NCBI RefSeq assembly: GCF_000384375.1 | Contig: NZ_ARVX01000001.1 | Location: 2,108,001 to 2,172,000, forward strand | Source: Methylotenera versatilis 79 | GTDB taxonomy: Bacteria; Pseudomonadota; Gammaproteobacteria; Burkholderiales; Methylophilaceae | Direction of reading: 5' to 3' | Length of the DNA stretch: 64,000 nucleotides | The notes under the pieces: generated by a model | What the model saw: the letters and a program-made list of their open reading frames with translations, nothing else | What the model was told of the DNA's origin: nothing | Databases searched by the model: none | Translations under genes and position numbers: made by a program | Shown: positions 16,387-28,891 of the stretch, one piece after another | Layout of the letters: the number at the start of each line of letters is the position of its first letter | Numbering within the stretch: the stretch's first letter is position 1

Positions 16387-16995
16387 ATGACTAAACAATC
16401 AAAGCGAGTAGCTCTATACGCCCGTGTGAGTACCGAGAGTCAGACTACAGATAATCAGCTAATTGAGTTAAGAAAAGTCGCTGAGAGAATGGGCTGGATT
16501 GTTGTAGGTGAGTTTGTAGACCACGCAATTAGTGGAGGTAAGGGCAGAGACCAAAGACCAGCATTTGATAAGCTACAAAAGGGTGCTATCCGCAAAGATT
16601 ATGAACTGATAATGGCATGGTCGATAGATAGGCTTGGGCGTAGCTTAAGAGACTTAGTCAATTTTTTAGGTGATATACAAACAAGCAAAGTGGATTTGTA
16701 TCTACATCAACAAGGGATTAACACGGAGACTCCAACAGGTAGATTGATGTTTCAAATGATTGGCATGTTTGCTGAGTTTGAAAAGTGCATCATTAAAGAA
16801 AGAGTTATTTCAGGTATCGCTAGAAGCAAAATAACAGGTACTAAATCAGGTAAGCCCCATGGGAGACCTGCTAACCTTGAGAATCCTGAGCCTCACATTA
16901 GAAAACTTAGGGCAGAAGGCTTAGGCATGTTGAAAATAGCAAAACAGTTAAGTATCGGTGTAAGCACTGTACAGCGTGTGTTAGCCACAACTTAA
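16387..16995 (+). CDS. Serine recombinase (resolvase/invertase family)
   Basis: 202 residues of the small resolvase class. N-terminal catalytic domain VALYARVSTESQ with nucleophile Ser15, then the conserved DRLGRS segment and GRLMFQMIGMFAEFE. The C-terminal helix-turn-helix (about residues 168-200; IAKQLSIGVSTVQRVL) binds DNA. It catalyses site-specific recombination between short sites, for example dimer resolution or inversion. No transposase is next to it, so it belongs to the island. Ribosome site AGGA lies about 10 nt upstream. The 58-bp repeats upstream could be its recombination site. The 273 bp downstream (16996-17268) hold no gene I can support. Confidence 0.92.
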   Translation: MTKQSKRVALYARVSTESQTTDNQLIELRKVAERMGWIVVGEFVDHAISGGKGRDQRPAFDKLQKGAIRKDYELIMAWSIDRLGRSLRDLVNFLGDIQTSKVDLYLHQQGINTETPTGRLMFQMIGMFAEFEKCIIKERVISGIARSKITGTKSGKPHGRPANLENPEPHIRKLRAEGLGMLKIAKQLSIGVSTVQRVLATT

Positions 16996-17268
16996 GGTCG
17001 CTGCAAAGCCCTCTAGAAGGTCTTAAGATTACCAACCGATATCCTTACTTGGCTAGTGATTATTTAAGGGCTTGTAGCTCGATTGCATTTTCAATAGTTC
17101 ATAGTCTCATGCCGAATTATTACCTAAAGTAAACCTTCTCTTTTAGGAGATAGTTTCTTCGAAGATACTGATTTATAAGGATATTTTATTGCATTGGTGA
17201 TAAATTGTTGATAGTCTAGCGATAACTCTTAGATTCCCTCAGAGATTCACTTAGGACACGCAAAGATA

Positions 17269-17493
17269 ATGACTTACATTAGAGTATTTGGAATGGAATT
17301 AGCCTTCGAACACACGGAACATTCTGACTTCACTTTTCATGATGAATCGCCTATCTACTACGGATTTCAAATAGGTAAGTTATACATTACATACAATAAA
17401 ACGAAAGAAAGCGGATTTGTTTTTGAGAGCCGTGGCTGGTGTTTAACTCTAGTTGCACCATCACCACGCGAGAAGAGTGTACAAGCATTGTAA
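17269..17493 (+). CDS. Hypothetical protein, 74 residues
   Basis: Short soluble protein rich in aromatic and beta-forming residues (HSDFTFHDESPIYYGFQIGKLYITYNK). No signal peptide, membrane segment or known motif. A hairpin terminator follows its stop, supporting expression as a single gene. I cannot name a family. Confidence 0.4.
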   Translation: MTYIRVFGMELAFEHTEHSDFTFHDESPIYYGFQIGKLYITYNKTKESGFVFESRGWCLTLVAPSPREKSVQAL

Positions 17494-17510
17494 ATATGCA
17501 TCACTAGCGA

Positions 17511-17543
17511 AGCCCTTGAGATTACCTTGAGGGCTTTTCTTTA
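17511..17543 (+). terminator. Predicted intrinsic terminator after the 74-residue gene
   Basis: AAGCCCT pairs with AGGGCTT across a loop of about 13 bases, followed by the T-rich TTTCTTTAT. The rest of 17544-17759 holds no supported gene. Confidence 0.55.
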
Positions 17544-17759
17544 TCCACTAGCTCATTGGTTATGGGTTGCTAGTGACTATCAGAATACAGCTACAGGATG
17601 AGATAAATTCCAAGTTACCTATTGGATTTAAGCTTTGGTTTGTAAGTGGAGGAATCGCTAGGTTGCCAGGAGATTAACTTAAAGGGGGTCGGAGGGGGTG
17701 GTTTCAACGTCCTACGTATATGTAACCTAAACGAAATTTTATGTGGTTTTTAAATTGAC

Positions 17760-18758
17760 CTAAGTCTTAGCAGAAACATCAAAGTTAATATTAGAAGCAG
17801 GGCTATCATTTGAAGAAGCTTTAAGCAAACCAGAGTCTCCGAAGTTAGTTACTGATTCTACTAGTTTAGCTAAAATCAAGTCCTTTTGTTCAGGGGTTGT
17901 GGCAGCTGCAACGAATGCTTCAGTACTGTTTGCAACTCTTTGTCGGTGTAAGTTATGTTCGAGGAGGTGTAAATATGCTTTTAAAACTGTTAAAAAATAG
18001 GTTGAAATCGCTGCAATAGATGCCAAGATAACACCTCTGATGCTCGCATGATAAGCAATTTTCCATGTCCATTCATCGTTTAAGTTATCCGCTGCATTGA
18101 GGAAATAAAAAGCTAATCCAAAGAACCAGATTAAGAAAATGGCTGCGCCAGCGGATGCAATGATTATTTTAAGATATAGGTTGCTTTGCGCTGATGTGAA
18201 TTGTTTTTGCGCATCTATAACCGACACGCCTTGCGCGGTATTTTTAGCTGCCTCTTTTATTTGATTTGTTTCTTCGATTATTTGCTTAAGTGACTCAAGG
18301 GTCTCATCAGCGGATTTTGCTTTAGCTTTTATGTCTTCAGTTAGAGCAATAGCTTCTGAATGGCTTTTCTGTTCCTTAGATTCCTTTGGGAAAAGCTCGA
18401 GGTGCGTTATATAAAATTGCGGCCATACATTTAAAATTGCATCTATATTTGCGTATACATTTTCGACAACACTAGGTTTCTGTGCAACGAAGTCTTGATT
18501 ATTCAAAGCTGAAAATGATGATAAGTGATTAAATAATGCGTCTAAGTGTGCAGTAACTGTTTGCACAGGAGTATTACTTACGTCTTTAGCAACTTGTTGT
18601 ATAACGGCGATTTTGTCATAAAGGTCGTTTAGAACATCTGATAAAAATTTCTCTGAGGATTCTACGCCCAACTCAGGTCTAAAAATTCTTTCTTTAGGCA
18701 AGCTTAAAAAAGAGCTTATGGATTGATTCAACTTATCTATATTTGTTTGCGTAGCCAA
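17760..18758 (-). CDS. Membrane-anchored coiled-coil protein, unknown
   Basis: 332 residues. A long helical N-terminal part (about 1-190) with coiled-coil heptads (AIALTEDIKAKAKSADETLESLKQ), two transmembrane helices at about 198-220 and 238-260, and a cytoplasmic C-terminal segment with LHLLEHNLHRQRVANSTEAF. That tail resembles the C-terminal module of several poorly characterised membrane proteins found in islands and defence neighbourhoods. No enzymatic motif is visible. It stands alone between the resolvase region and the integrase. Function unknown. Confidence 0.6.
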   Translation of the reverse strand: MATQTNIDKLNQSISSFLSLPKERIFRPELGVESSEKFLSDVLNDLYDKIAVIQQVAKDVSNTPVQTVTAHLDALFNHLSSFSALNNQDFVAQKPSVVENVYANIDAILNVWPQFYITHLELFPKESKEQKSHSEAIALTEDIKAKAKSADETLESLKQIIEETNQIKEAAKNTAQGVSVIDAQKQFTSAQSNLYLKIIIASAGAAIFLIWFFGLAFYFLNAADNLNDEWTWKIAYHASIRGVILASIAAISTYFLTVLKAYLHLLEHNLHRQRVANSTEAFVAAATTPEQKDLILAKLVESVTNFGDSGLLKASSNDSPASNINFDVSAKT

Positions 18759-18896
18759 AATATATCCTCTTCTGTAACTTTATGTTTGATTAGCTTTTAC
18801 TATGATAATCACCTAGGCATTATATGAGTAAAATTTTTCAAAGCACTGCTATTAAATTAAAGTGTTTTCAATGATTTGTCGGAAATAAAGACTATT

Positions 18897-20471
18897 TCAT
18901 CGTTTCAGATGACTTAAGTCGAGTCCCTTAAAATTTAACTTTTGCATTTCCTCATTAAGTGCATCAAGAGGGAATAGTCTAGCTCCATATTTATCCCCCA
19001 CGTTACCCATAGAGTGACCCTCGATTCTCATTTGACAATCATAAGCCATCTTAGAACGTCTACTATGGTCTGAGAATGCATGTCTTAGTCCATGAAAAGG
19101 CATCGGAACCCGCGTAATCCCTAGCTCCTTTCGTACGTAGCTACTCCACCATTCACCCCATTTGTCTGCGAGTTTTCCTTGAACTCTAGTCACTTTTAGT
19201 TCAGGGAAGAGTTGAATTTCTTTACACTCTCTTTTTGCTTGGACATAATCCAAGAAACCCATTTTAATTAGGTCAGGGTGGATAGGCGCTCTTCGTTTTT
19301 TACCGTCTTTAACCGTGCGCCCTGTAGTCAACTCTGGGCGAATAAGAATGTAATTAATACCCTCATCTTCACCAATGTCATTAATATATAGCTGACCTAT
19401 TTCATTCAGTCTTGCAGCGGTGTACAGCCCGATTAACGGCATCCAAAAAGCAGCTTCGCCCTTAAATCTCTTTGGGCGATAACCTTGCGTGAATACCTTA
19501 GAGTTAAAAATACTTTGTAGTTCTGCAACAGTGTAGGGATTATCAACTTCTCTTTCAGGTATCGAGAGCTTAGTCATATCCTTAAATGGGTTGTGTTGTA
19601 TCTTAAGATTCTTCTCAGCGGTACTGAAGATAGCTGCTAGTATTCCTCTGCCTTTATTAATGGTTGCAGGTGATGATTTAGCTTCAAGCATTTTGTCTTT
19701 GAGAGAAATTACATGGCTCTTAGTGAACTCGTTAGGTTTGATGTCTCCTAGCATCTCCCTGACCTTTTTAATCATAGTATTGGCTTCAGCAATCGCAGTT
19801 CTTGATAGAGGAGTAGTAGCTTGGCTTATCCAGTAATCTCTAAGACCTTCCAGAGTATCAAACTTGCTAGTGGATTTACTTACAGGATTGATAATAGGGG
19901 CTTCAGGAGTCTCAACGATTTCCCCCTGATGTCTAAGCATTAACTGTGAGTTTGCTTCTACTGATGCTCTTAGAAACGCGTAAGCAAGCTTATTGTAATC
20001 AATAGAGTCTTCAAGAATGTGGTATCCATGAGACTCACAGAAATCTAACATTTCAAACTTGATTGTAGATGTATCGCCTCTTGCCAGGGCTGCCTTACCT
20101 CCGATATCTACAATCTCGAGGGACTCGTTTATTTTCCTAAAGTCTCTCTCTGAGAGTCCATCAGTTCTAGCTTCTTCATCTTCTTCAAGGATATGAGCTT
20201 TCCAAGCGTCTGTTAGATTCTTAATGTCCTCTTTGGATATTGAATCAATAGATTTAATGGTTGTGTTATTCCTGTATCCCTCAAACTCAATATCAAGACG
20301 AACATCCTCAGCCCTTGATAGACGTTCAGCTTCCCTAAGGTCTTTAGTTTTAAGGCTAAAGATTATCTCTAGTTTGGGGGAGTAATATGCGAGGAGTTCT
20401 AACGGAATACGTCTACGGAAATAGTAAGTACCATTCCGAGTTATAAGGTGTGTTTGAATAGGCAAAGTCAT
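18897..20471 (-). CDS. int: Tyrosine-type site-specific integrase with DUF6538 N-terminus
   Basis: 524 residues. The N-terminus (NGTYYFRRRIPLELLAYY) matches the DUF6538 arm-binding region, followed by a SAM-like core-binding domain (about 215-310). The catalytic domain has Arg in AARLNEIGQL, the HxxR box HGLRH (about 460-464), His486 in EGHSMGN and the nucleophile Tyr495 in DKYGARLF. It would insert and excise the island at tRNA-Glu. Its start lies 93 bp from the tRNA end. An inverted repeat and the right arm-type sites lie directly upstream, so the protein may control its own expression. Confidence 0.95.
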   Translation of the reverse strand: MTLPIQTHLITRNGTYYFRRRIPLELLAYYSPKLEIIFSLKTKDLREAERLSRAEDVRLDIEFEGYRNNTTIKSIDSISKEDIKNLTDAWKAHILEEDEEARTDGLSERDFRKINESLEIVDIGGKAALARGDTSTIKFEMLDFCESHGYHILEDSIDYNKLAYAFLRASVEANSQLMLRHQGEIVETPEAPIINPVSKSTSKFDTLEGLRDYWISQATTPLSRTAIAEANTMIKKVREMLGDIKPNEFTKSHVISLKDKMLEAKSSPATINKGRGILAAIFSTAEKNLKIQHNPFKDMTKLSIPEREVDNPYTVAELQSIFNSKVFTQGYRPKRFKGEAAFWMPLIGLYTAARLNEIGQLYINDIGEDEGINYILIRPELTTGRTVKDGKKRRAPIHPDLIKMGFLDYVQAKRECKEIQLFPELKVTRVQGKLADKWGEWWSSYVRKELGITRVPMPFHGLRHAFSDHSRRSKMAYDCQMRIEGHSMGNVGDKYGARLFPLDALNEEMQKLNFKGLDLSHLKR

Positions 20472-20475
20472 ACCT

Positions 20476-20503
20476 CAAGTGTATCAGTTATGTGTAACAC
20501 TTG
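20476..20503. promoter_or_regulatory. Right arm-type integrase sites and inverted repeat upstream of int
   Basis: GTGTATCA at 20479-20486 and GTGTAACA at 20492-20499, 13 bp apart as at the left end. The same stretch forms an inverted repeat CAAGTGT...ACACTTG (20476-20482 and 20497-20503). It lies 5 bp upstream of the integrase start codon, so integrase binding could both build the recombination complex and repress int. Confidence 0.55.
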
Positions 20504-20526
20504 GAGTTTGTAACTTATTGATTTAC

Positions 20527-20582
20527 GTGAATTTTATTGCGAATCAGTCACTTGTGACTTAATTGGCGTCCCCACGGGGATT
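20527..20582. repeat. attR: right junction of the island
   Basis: The block GTGAATTTTATTGCGAATCA (20527-20546) and the tRNA-Glu 3' end (20564-20582) are repeated at the left end. Between them, AGTCAC/GTGACT forms a small hairpin. On this side the core is continuous with an intact tRNA-Glu gene. Confidence 0.9.
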
Positions 20583-20639
20583 CGAACCCCGGTCGCCTCC
20601 GTGAAAGGGAGGTGTCCTAGGCCTCTAGACGATGGGGAC
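20564..20639 (-). tRNA. tRNA-Glu (anticodon UUC)
   Basis: 76-nt cloverleaf read on the minus strand. Acceptor GTCCCC pairs with GGGGAC, anticodon stem CCTCC/GGAGG with loop CTTTCAC, T-arm with GTTCGAATC, and an encoded CCA. Its last 19 bases are the integration target of the island. tRNA-Ala lies about 100 bp upstream in the same direction. Confidence 0.98.
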
Positions 20640-20737
20640 CTAAGAATTACTTACTATTTAACGCAACAACATTTTACTACAAATCGATTAATTTCTTAAG
20701 AAGTATTTTATCTTAAAGCTATATTAATCACAGCTTT

Positions 20738-20813
<76 letters not shown>

Positions 20814-20928
20814 AAACAACCACTTACAGCACGTTAAGTAACTTTTGATTTAAAGCGCCAACTCAACGAAGGCGCAATATTAAAGATGGGCAGGGTAATT
20901 GTCAACGCATTTTTGCCCAAATGTGTAA

Positions 20929-21393
20929 TTATCCGCGCGTATTACTTTGCGATTCAAATTGTAGCAAATCAACTTTAGGTAATGGCTGCCAGCCCGTTTT
21001 GCGATGTTCTGCAACCACGTTAGTAAAAATGCCGCCACGCACATAAAATTTAGCGGTTACACGCATAAATTTTGGCTGTGTAGCTGAGACCAAATCATCT
21101 AAGATGCGATTAGTGACGGCTTCGTGAAAACAGCCTTCATTACGGAAAGAAACGATATACAGTTTTAAGCTTTTTAACTCTACGCAAAGCTGGTCTGCAA
21201 TATAGTCTAAATAGATAACCGCGAAGTCTGGCTGACCTGTTTTTGGACAAAGACAGGTGAATTCCGGGATTTCCATATGAATATGAAAATCACGATTCGG
21301 GTTCGGATTAGGGAATGTTTCGAGCGTTTTAGAGGGTTGCGCGCTTAAATCGCCCAATATGGTGACGTTTTCGTGTAACGCGGTGCTAGACAT
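20929..21393 (-). CDS. queF: NADPH-dependent 7-cyano-7-deazaguanine reductase, short type
   Basis: 154 residues from the ATG at 21393. The frame is open further upstream to 21450, but that extension has no family match and would exceed the normal length. QueF reduces preQ0 to preQ1 in queuosine tRNA modification. Motifs: [25 protein letters not shown] with the catalytic Cys, and [20 protein letters not shown], the unifunctional type I signature. Divergent from smc. No preQ1 riboswitch is seen upstream. Confidence 0.96.
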   Translation of the reverse strand: MSSTALHENVTILGDLSAQPSKTLETFPNPNPNRDFHIHMEIPEFTCLCPKTGQPDFAVIYLDYIADQLCVELKSLKLYIVSFRNEGCFHEAVTNRILDDLVSATQPKFMRVTAKFYVRGGIFTNVVAEHRKTGWQPLPKVDLLQFESQSNTRG

Positions 21394-21522
21394 AATGGCT
21401 TTCGTATCAAATAATAACGCTATTATAAAATGCTTCTTATGAAAACACATATAAAGTTAGACGCATGTAAAATAGGTTAACACCTTAATAAAACTAAATT
21501 ATCTAATCTAAATTACTCACTT

Positions 21523-24500
21523 TTGCGCTTAACTCATTTAAAACTTGCTGGCTTTAAGTCTTTTGTAGACCCAACCACTATCCATCTGCACGGACAGCGC
21601 GTAGGAGTTGTTGGCCCGAATGGTTGCGGTAAATCCAATGTGATGGAGTCGGTGCGCTGGGTTTTGGGTGAATCTTCCGCCAAAGAAATGCGTGCGGATG
21701 CGATGGATGCAGTGATTTTTAATGGGTCGTCTAATCGAAAACCCATCTCGCGCGCCAGTGTTGAGATGATTTTTGATAATAGCCTTGGTGGAGCCAGCGG
21801 CGAATGGAACCAATATGCAGAAATCAGCGTTAAGCGCGTAATTGAGCGTGAAAAAGGCTCAACTTACTATATTAACAATACAGCCGTACGTAGGCGCGAT
21901 GTGGCTGATCTTTTCTTAGGAACAGGTCTTGGTGGTCGCGCATATGCAATCATCGGCCAAAACACCATCTCTCGCATCGTAGAAGCCAAGCCTGAAGAAT
22001 TACGTGTGTTTTTAGAAGAGGCGGCTGGTATCAGCAAATATAAAGAGCGCCGCCGCGAAACGGAGTTGCGCCTGCGTGATACACGCGAAAACCTGACGCG
22101 AGTAGAAGATATTTGCCGCGAACTGCAAAAGCAAATCACAAAATTAGAGTCACAAGCGGTTGTCACGCAACAATATCATGCGCTACAAGCCGCTTATAAG
22201 CTGGCTGATGGCCAGTTGTGGTTATTAAAGAAACGCGATGCCAGTGCCGAATGGGAGAAAACCAAGCGACAGGTTGAGAAGCTGGTGAATCAACTGGAAT
22301 CGCAAATGGCTGATTTGCGAAAAAGTGAAGCGGATTTAGAGCAAAGTCGTCAGGCGCATTATGCGGCTTCTGAAGGTATTAACACGGCGCAGGCGGCATA
22401 TTACGAAGCCAATGCAACCGTTTCTAATCTCGAAAATCAAGTCAAACAAAACACAGAAGCGCGTGAGCGCATGACGCAGCAATTACAGCAATTAGCGCAA
22501 TCATTAGAACGCAATGCGAATAACAGCGAGGCTTTGCAACAAAATTTAGCACAACTAAATAATGAGTTAGAAGCCGCCACTACATTAGAAAAGCAATCTC
22601 AACAATCGCTAGATGCATTAAAGCTGACTTTGCCAGAAAAGCAATTGACGCTAAATTCGGCCAATCAAGCGACTCAAAAAAGTCAACAGGCTTTAGTGAA
22701 TGCCAAGCAAAAAATTCAGGTTGAAACCAGCAGCATGCATTATTTAGAGCAAAATATCGCTGAAAATACGCAGCGTATTCAACGCGTTGAAGCAGATTTT
22801 TTACGTTTGGTTATACCGGATGAAGCGCAGTTAAAAAACAACGAACTGGCTTTGCAAAATGCGCAACAGAACGTGGTTGAAATTGAGTTGAAAGTACAAA
22901 AAATTATAGCGGATGAATTGACTTTTCAAGCCGTAATCAATCAGCTACGCGATCAGCAAAGCCAAGCGCAACGCGCTAGTAATCAAGCAGAAGCAGAATT
23001 ACAAACGCTGCAAAAAATGCAACGGTCTTTGAATGCGGCGGGCAAGTTGGATGGCTGGTTGCAAAGTACGAGCTTAAATAAAAATGCACGATTATGGCAA
23101 AAAATTAAAGTAGATGAAGCTTGGAATGTGGCTTTAGAAGCGGTATTGGGCGCGAAGCTGAATGCTTTGATTGCAGATAAAAACGCGATTAGTGACAGGC
23201 CGCCTAGCTTTTTGGTGATGGGTTACAGATCAACAGAAAAAATTGTCGTTAATAAACAAGCGCCAAACAATCAAAGTGTGCACTTAACGCCGTTGATGGC
23301 GATTATAAAAGCTTGTGATGACGATTTGCGGCCAATTTTAGAAGATTGGTTGGCAGGAGTTTATTTGTTGACTGACGCAGATAATCAAAACAGCGCTATT
23401 AAAAATAAAGCCATTGCCGCTTTAAATATTGGCGAAACATTGGTTAACCAAGAAGGCGATGTATTTAGTAGCCACAGCGTGGTTTTTCATGGTGAAAACT
23501 CACAATTAAGTGGCGTGTTAGAGCGACAGGCCCAGCTTGAACAGTTGCAAAATCAACTGCCTAATTTGCACGCAGATTTGCAAGCATTAAATACTGCGTT
23601 AAAGCTTGCAGAGAGTAATTTGCTTCAAGCGCGTCAACAACAGCAACAAGAAAGCCAACAGCTGCGTTCTGCCACACAAACGCAACATCAATGCCAGCTG
23701 GAATTATCCAAGCTGCAACAGGTGCGCCAAGTTGCGCTAGAGCGCGAGAAAAGTATTCAAGCGGATATTGCTAACTCAACAGCCAAACTTGCAGAGCTTG
23801 TAAATACTAAAACGCTTAAACAAGACGCGTTAGAAGCCGTCACAAAAACACTTAACGCTTTGGAATTGGTAAAAAATAGTGACGAAGCAGCAAAAAAGCA
23901 AGCTGAACAAGCTTACTTTTCTGTACGTGAAAATATACAAACAGTTGAAAAAAAACATCAAGAGATTAGCTTCAATCTGAAATTAAATCACAACAAAATC
24001 ATTGAGATAAATAATAAAATTAATGTGAATAATGAAGAGAAAATTGCTTTTGAATTACGCAAAACTGAGGCGGAGCAGGTGTTGGAGTTAACACCGATGG
24101 CGACTTTAAAAGCAAATCTTGTTGAAGCGATTAATCATAAACAATTATGTGAAGCGGCGCTTGCTGGCGCGCGAAACTACTTGGTAGAGCAAGAGCAAGC
24201 GCTGCAAAATCTTGAGCGTGTGCGTATGCAAAATGAGCAGCAATTGCATCCACTACGTGATAATTTAGAACAAAGCCGTTTGAACGAACAGCAAGCACGT
24301 TTAAGTTTTGAGCAATGTCAGGCAGGTTTATTGGAAAATGGTCAAAATGAGCAAGAGTTGGCTATTGGCTTGGCTGAGAATGCTAAAACCAGCGATTTGG
24401 TGCGTAAATCGAATCAGATTCAACAAGGGATTGCGGAGTTGGGTGCCGTTAACTTAGCCGCTATTCAAGAATTAGCCACTGAAACGGAGCGTAAGACCTA

Positions 24501-25050
24501 TTTAGATAGCCAGATGCAAGATTTACATCAGGCGACTGAAACTTTAGAAGATGCGATTCGCAAAATTGACCGTGAAACACGCGAAAAATTGATGCACACA
24601 TTTAATACGGTGAATCAGAATTTTGCTGAGTTATTTGCAACATTATTTGGTGGTGGTCAAGCGAGATTGGAACTGTTGGGTGATGAGATTCTAGATACGG
24701 GCATGCAAGTTTTTGCGCAGCCACCAGGTAAAAAGAATACGACTATTCAATTACTTTCTGGTGGTGAAAAAGCGTTAACTGCCCTAGCTTTGGTGTTTGC
24801 CTTATTCCGGCTAAATCCTGCGCCATTTTGCTTGATGGACGAAGTGGATGCGCCGCTGGATGACAGCAATACCGAGCGATTCTGCCATATGGTTAAAAAG
24901 ATGAGTGAAAAGACACAGTTTTTGTTTGTCAGCCACAATAAAATCACCATGGAAATGGCGCAGCAACTCATTGGTGTTACCATGCAGGAATCAGGCGTTT
25001 CGCGCATTGTTGATGTGGATATTGATGCGGCGCTCAGTTTTCAAAGTTGA
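21523..25050 (+). CDS. smc: Chromosome segregation ATPase SMC
   Basis: 1175 residues, normal for bacterial SMC. N-terminal ATPase half with Walker A GPNGCGKSN. Two long coiled-coil arms (about 165-500 and 665-1000) surround the hinge (about 505-660). The C-terminal half has signature LLSGGEKALTAL and Walker B FCLMDEVDAPLDD. It forms the condensin ring that compacts and segregates the chromosome. The start is a TTG (21523) giving MRLTHLKLAGFKSF, the expected N-terminus. First gene of smc-zipA-ligA, though 186 bp with a possible own promoter separate it from zipA. Confidence 0.97.
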   Translation: MRLTHLKLAGFKSFVDPTTIHLHGQRVGVVGPNGCGKSNVMESVRWVLGESSAKEMRADAMDAVIFNGSSNRKPISRASVEMIFDNSLGGASGEWNQYAEISVKRVIEREKGSTYYINNTAVRRRDVADLFLGTGLGGRAYAIIGQNTISRIVEAKPEELRVFLEEAAGISKYKERRRETELRLRDTRENLTRVEDICRELQKQITKLESQAVVTQQYHALQAAYKLADGQLWLLKKRDASAEWEKTKRQVEKLVNQLESQMADLRKSEADLEQSRQAHYAASEGINTAQAAYYEANATVSNLENQVKQNTEARERMTQQLQQLAQSLERNANNSEALQQNLAQLNNELEAATTLEKQSQQSLDALKLTLPEKQLTLNSANQATQKSQQALVNAKQKIQVETSSMHYLEQNIAENTQRIQRVEADFLRLVIPDEAQLKNNELALQNAQQNVVEIELKVQKIIADELTFQAVINQLRDQQSQAQRASNQAEAELQTLQKMQRSLNAAGKLDGWLQSTSLNKNARLWQKIKVDEAWNVALEAVLGAKLNALIADKNAISDRPPSFLVMGYRSTEKIVVNKQAPNNQSVHLTPLMAIIKACDDDLRPILEDWLAGVYLLTDADNQNSAIKNKAIAALNIGETLVNQEGDVFSSHSVVFHGENSQLSGVLERQAQLEQLQNQLPNLHADLQALNTALKLAESNLLQARQQQQQESQQLRSATQTQHQCQLELSKLQQVRQVALEREKSIQADIANSTAKLAELVNTKTLKQDALEAVTKTLNALELVKNSDEAAKKQAEQAYFSVRENIQTVEKKHQEISFNLKLNHNKIIEINNKINVNNEEKIAFELRKTEAEQVLELTPMATLKANLVEAINHKQLCEAALAGARNYLVEQEQALQNLERVRMQNEQQLHPLRDNLEQSRLNEQQARLSFEQCQAGLLENGQNEQELAIGLAENAKTSDLVRKSNQIQQGIAELGAVNLAAIQELATETERKTYLDSQMQDLHQATETLEDAIRKIDRETREKLMHTFNTVNQNFAELFATLFGGGQARLELLGDEILDTGMQVFAQPPGKKNTTIQLLSGGEKALTALALVFALFRLNPAPFCLMDEVDAPLDDSNTERFCHMVKKMSEKTQFLFVSHNKITMEMAQQLIGVTMQESGVSRIVDVDIDAALSFQS

Positions 25051-25236
25051 CTTTTAAATCAATAAAGTGTCAGAGTTAACACATCAAAACAGTCAATAAT
25101 TAGAAATTAACTATTCATTCTCTTGATACTGCGATGTTTGCTTGAATTATTCCCGATTTCAACACACAATAGTTATGTGTTCCAAGCAATTCAGTAGCAA
25201 AAATCTTAAAACTTTAAATAGTAAGCTTTAAAAATT

Positions 25237-28865
<3,629 letters not shown>

Positions 28866-28891
28866 ACAACAGCCATCTGAAAACACTACAT

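Larger units (their letters stand above)
8361..20582. mobile_element. Integrative genomic island in tRNA-Glu(UUC), about 12.2 kb
   Basis: The island is bounded by direct 19-bp copies of the tRNA-Glu 3' end. A tyrosine integrase gene ends the island beside the intact tRNA, the usual arrangement for tRNA-targeting elements. Cargo is accessory: nucleases, a UmuD-like peptidase, a HEPN-zinc-ribbon protein, a DUF1376 protein, a serine resolvase and unknown small genes. I see no phage structural genes, no relaxase and no conjugation genes. It is best called an integrative element of unknown transfer mode, possibly a phage satellite or a mobilised island. Confidence 0.88.

Noticed and set aside
16387-16995. 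Tn3-type transposon
   Set aside because: The resolvase is alone: no transposase gene and no terminal inverted repeats were found around it.
20814-21522. preQ1 riboswitch near queF
   Set aside because: No preQ1 aptamer-like hairpin with an A-rich tail is visible before the 21393 start; the leader is short and unstructured.
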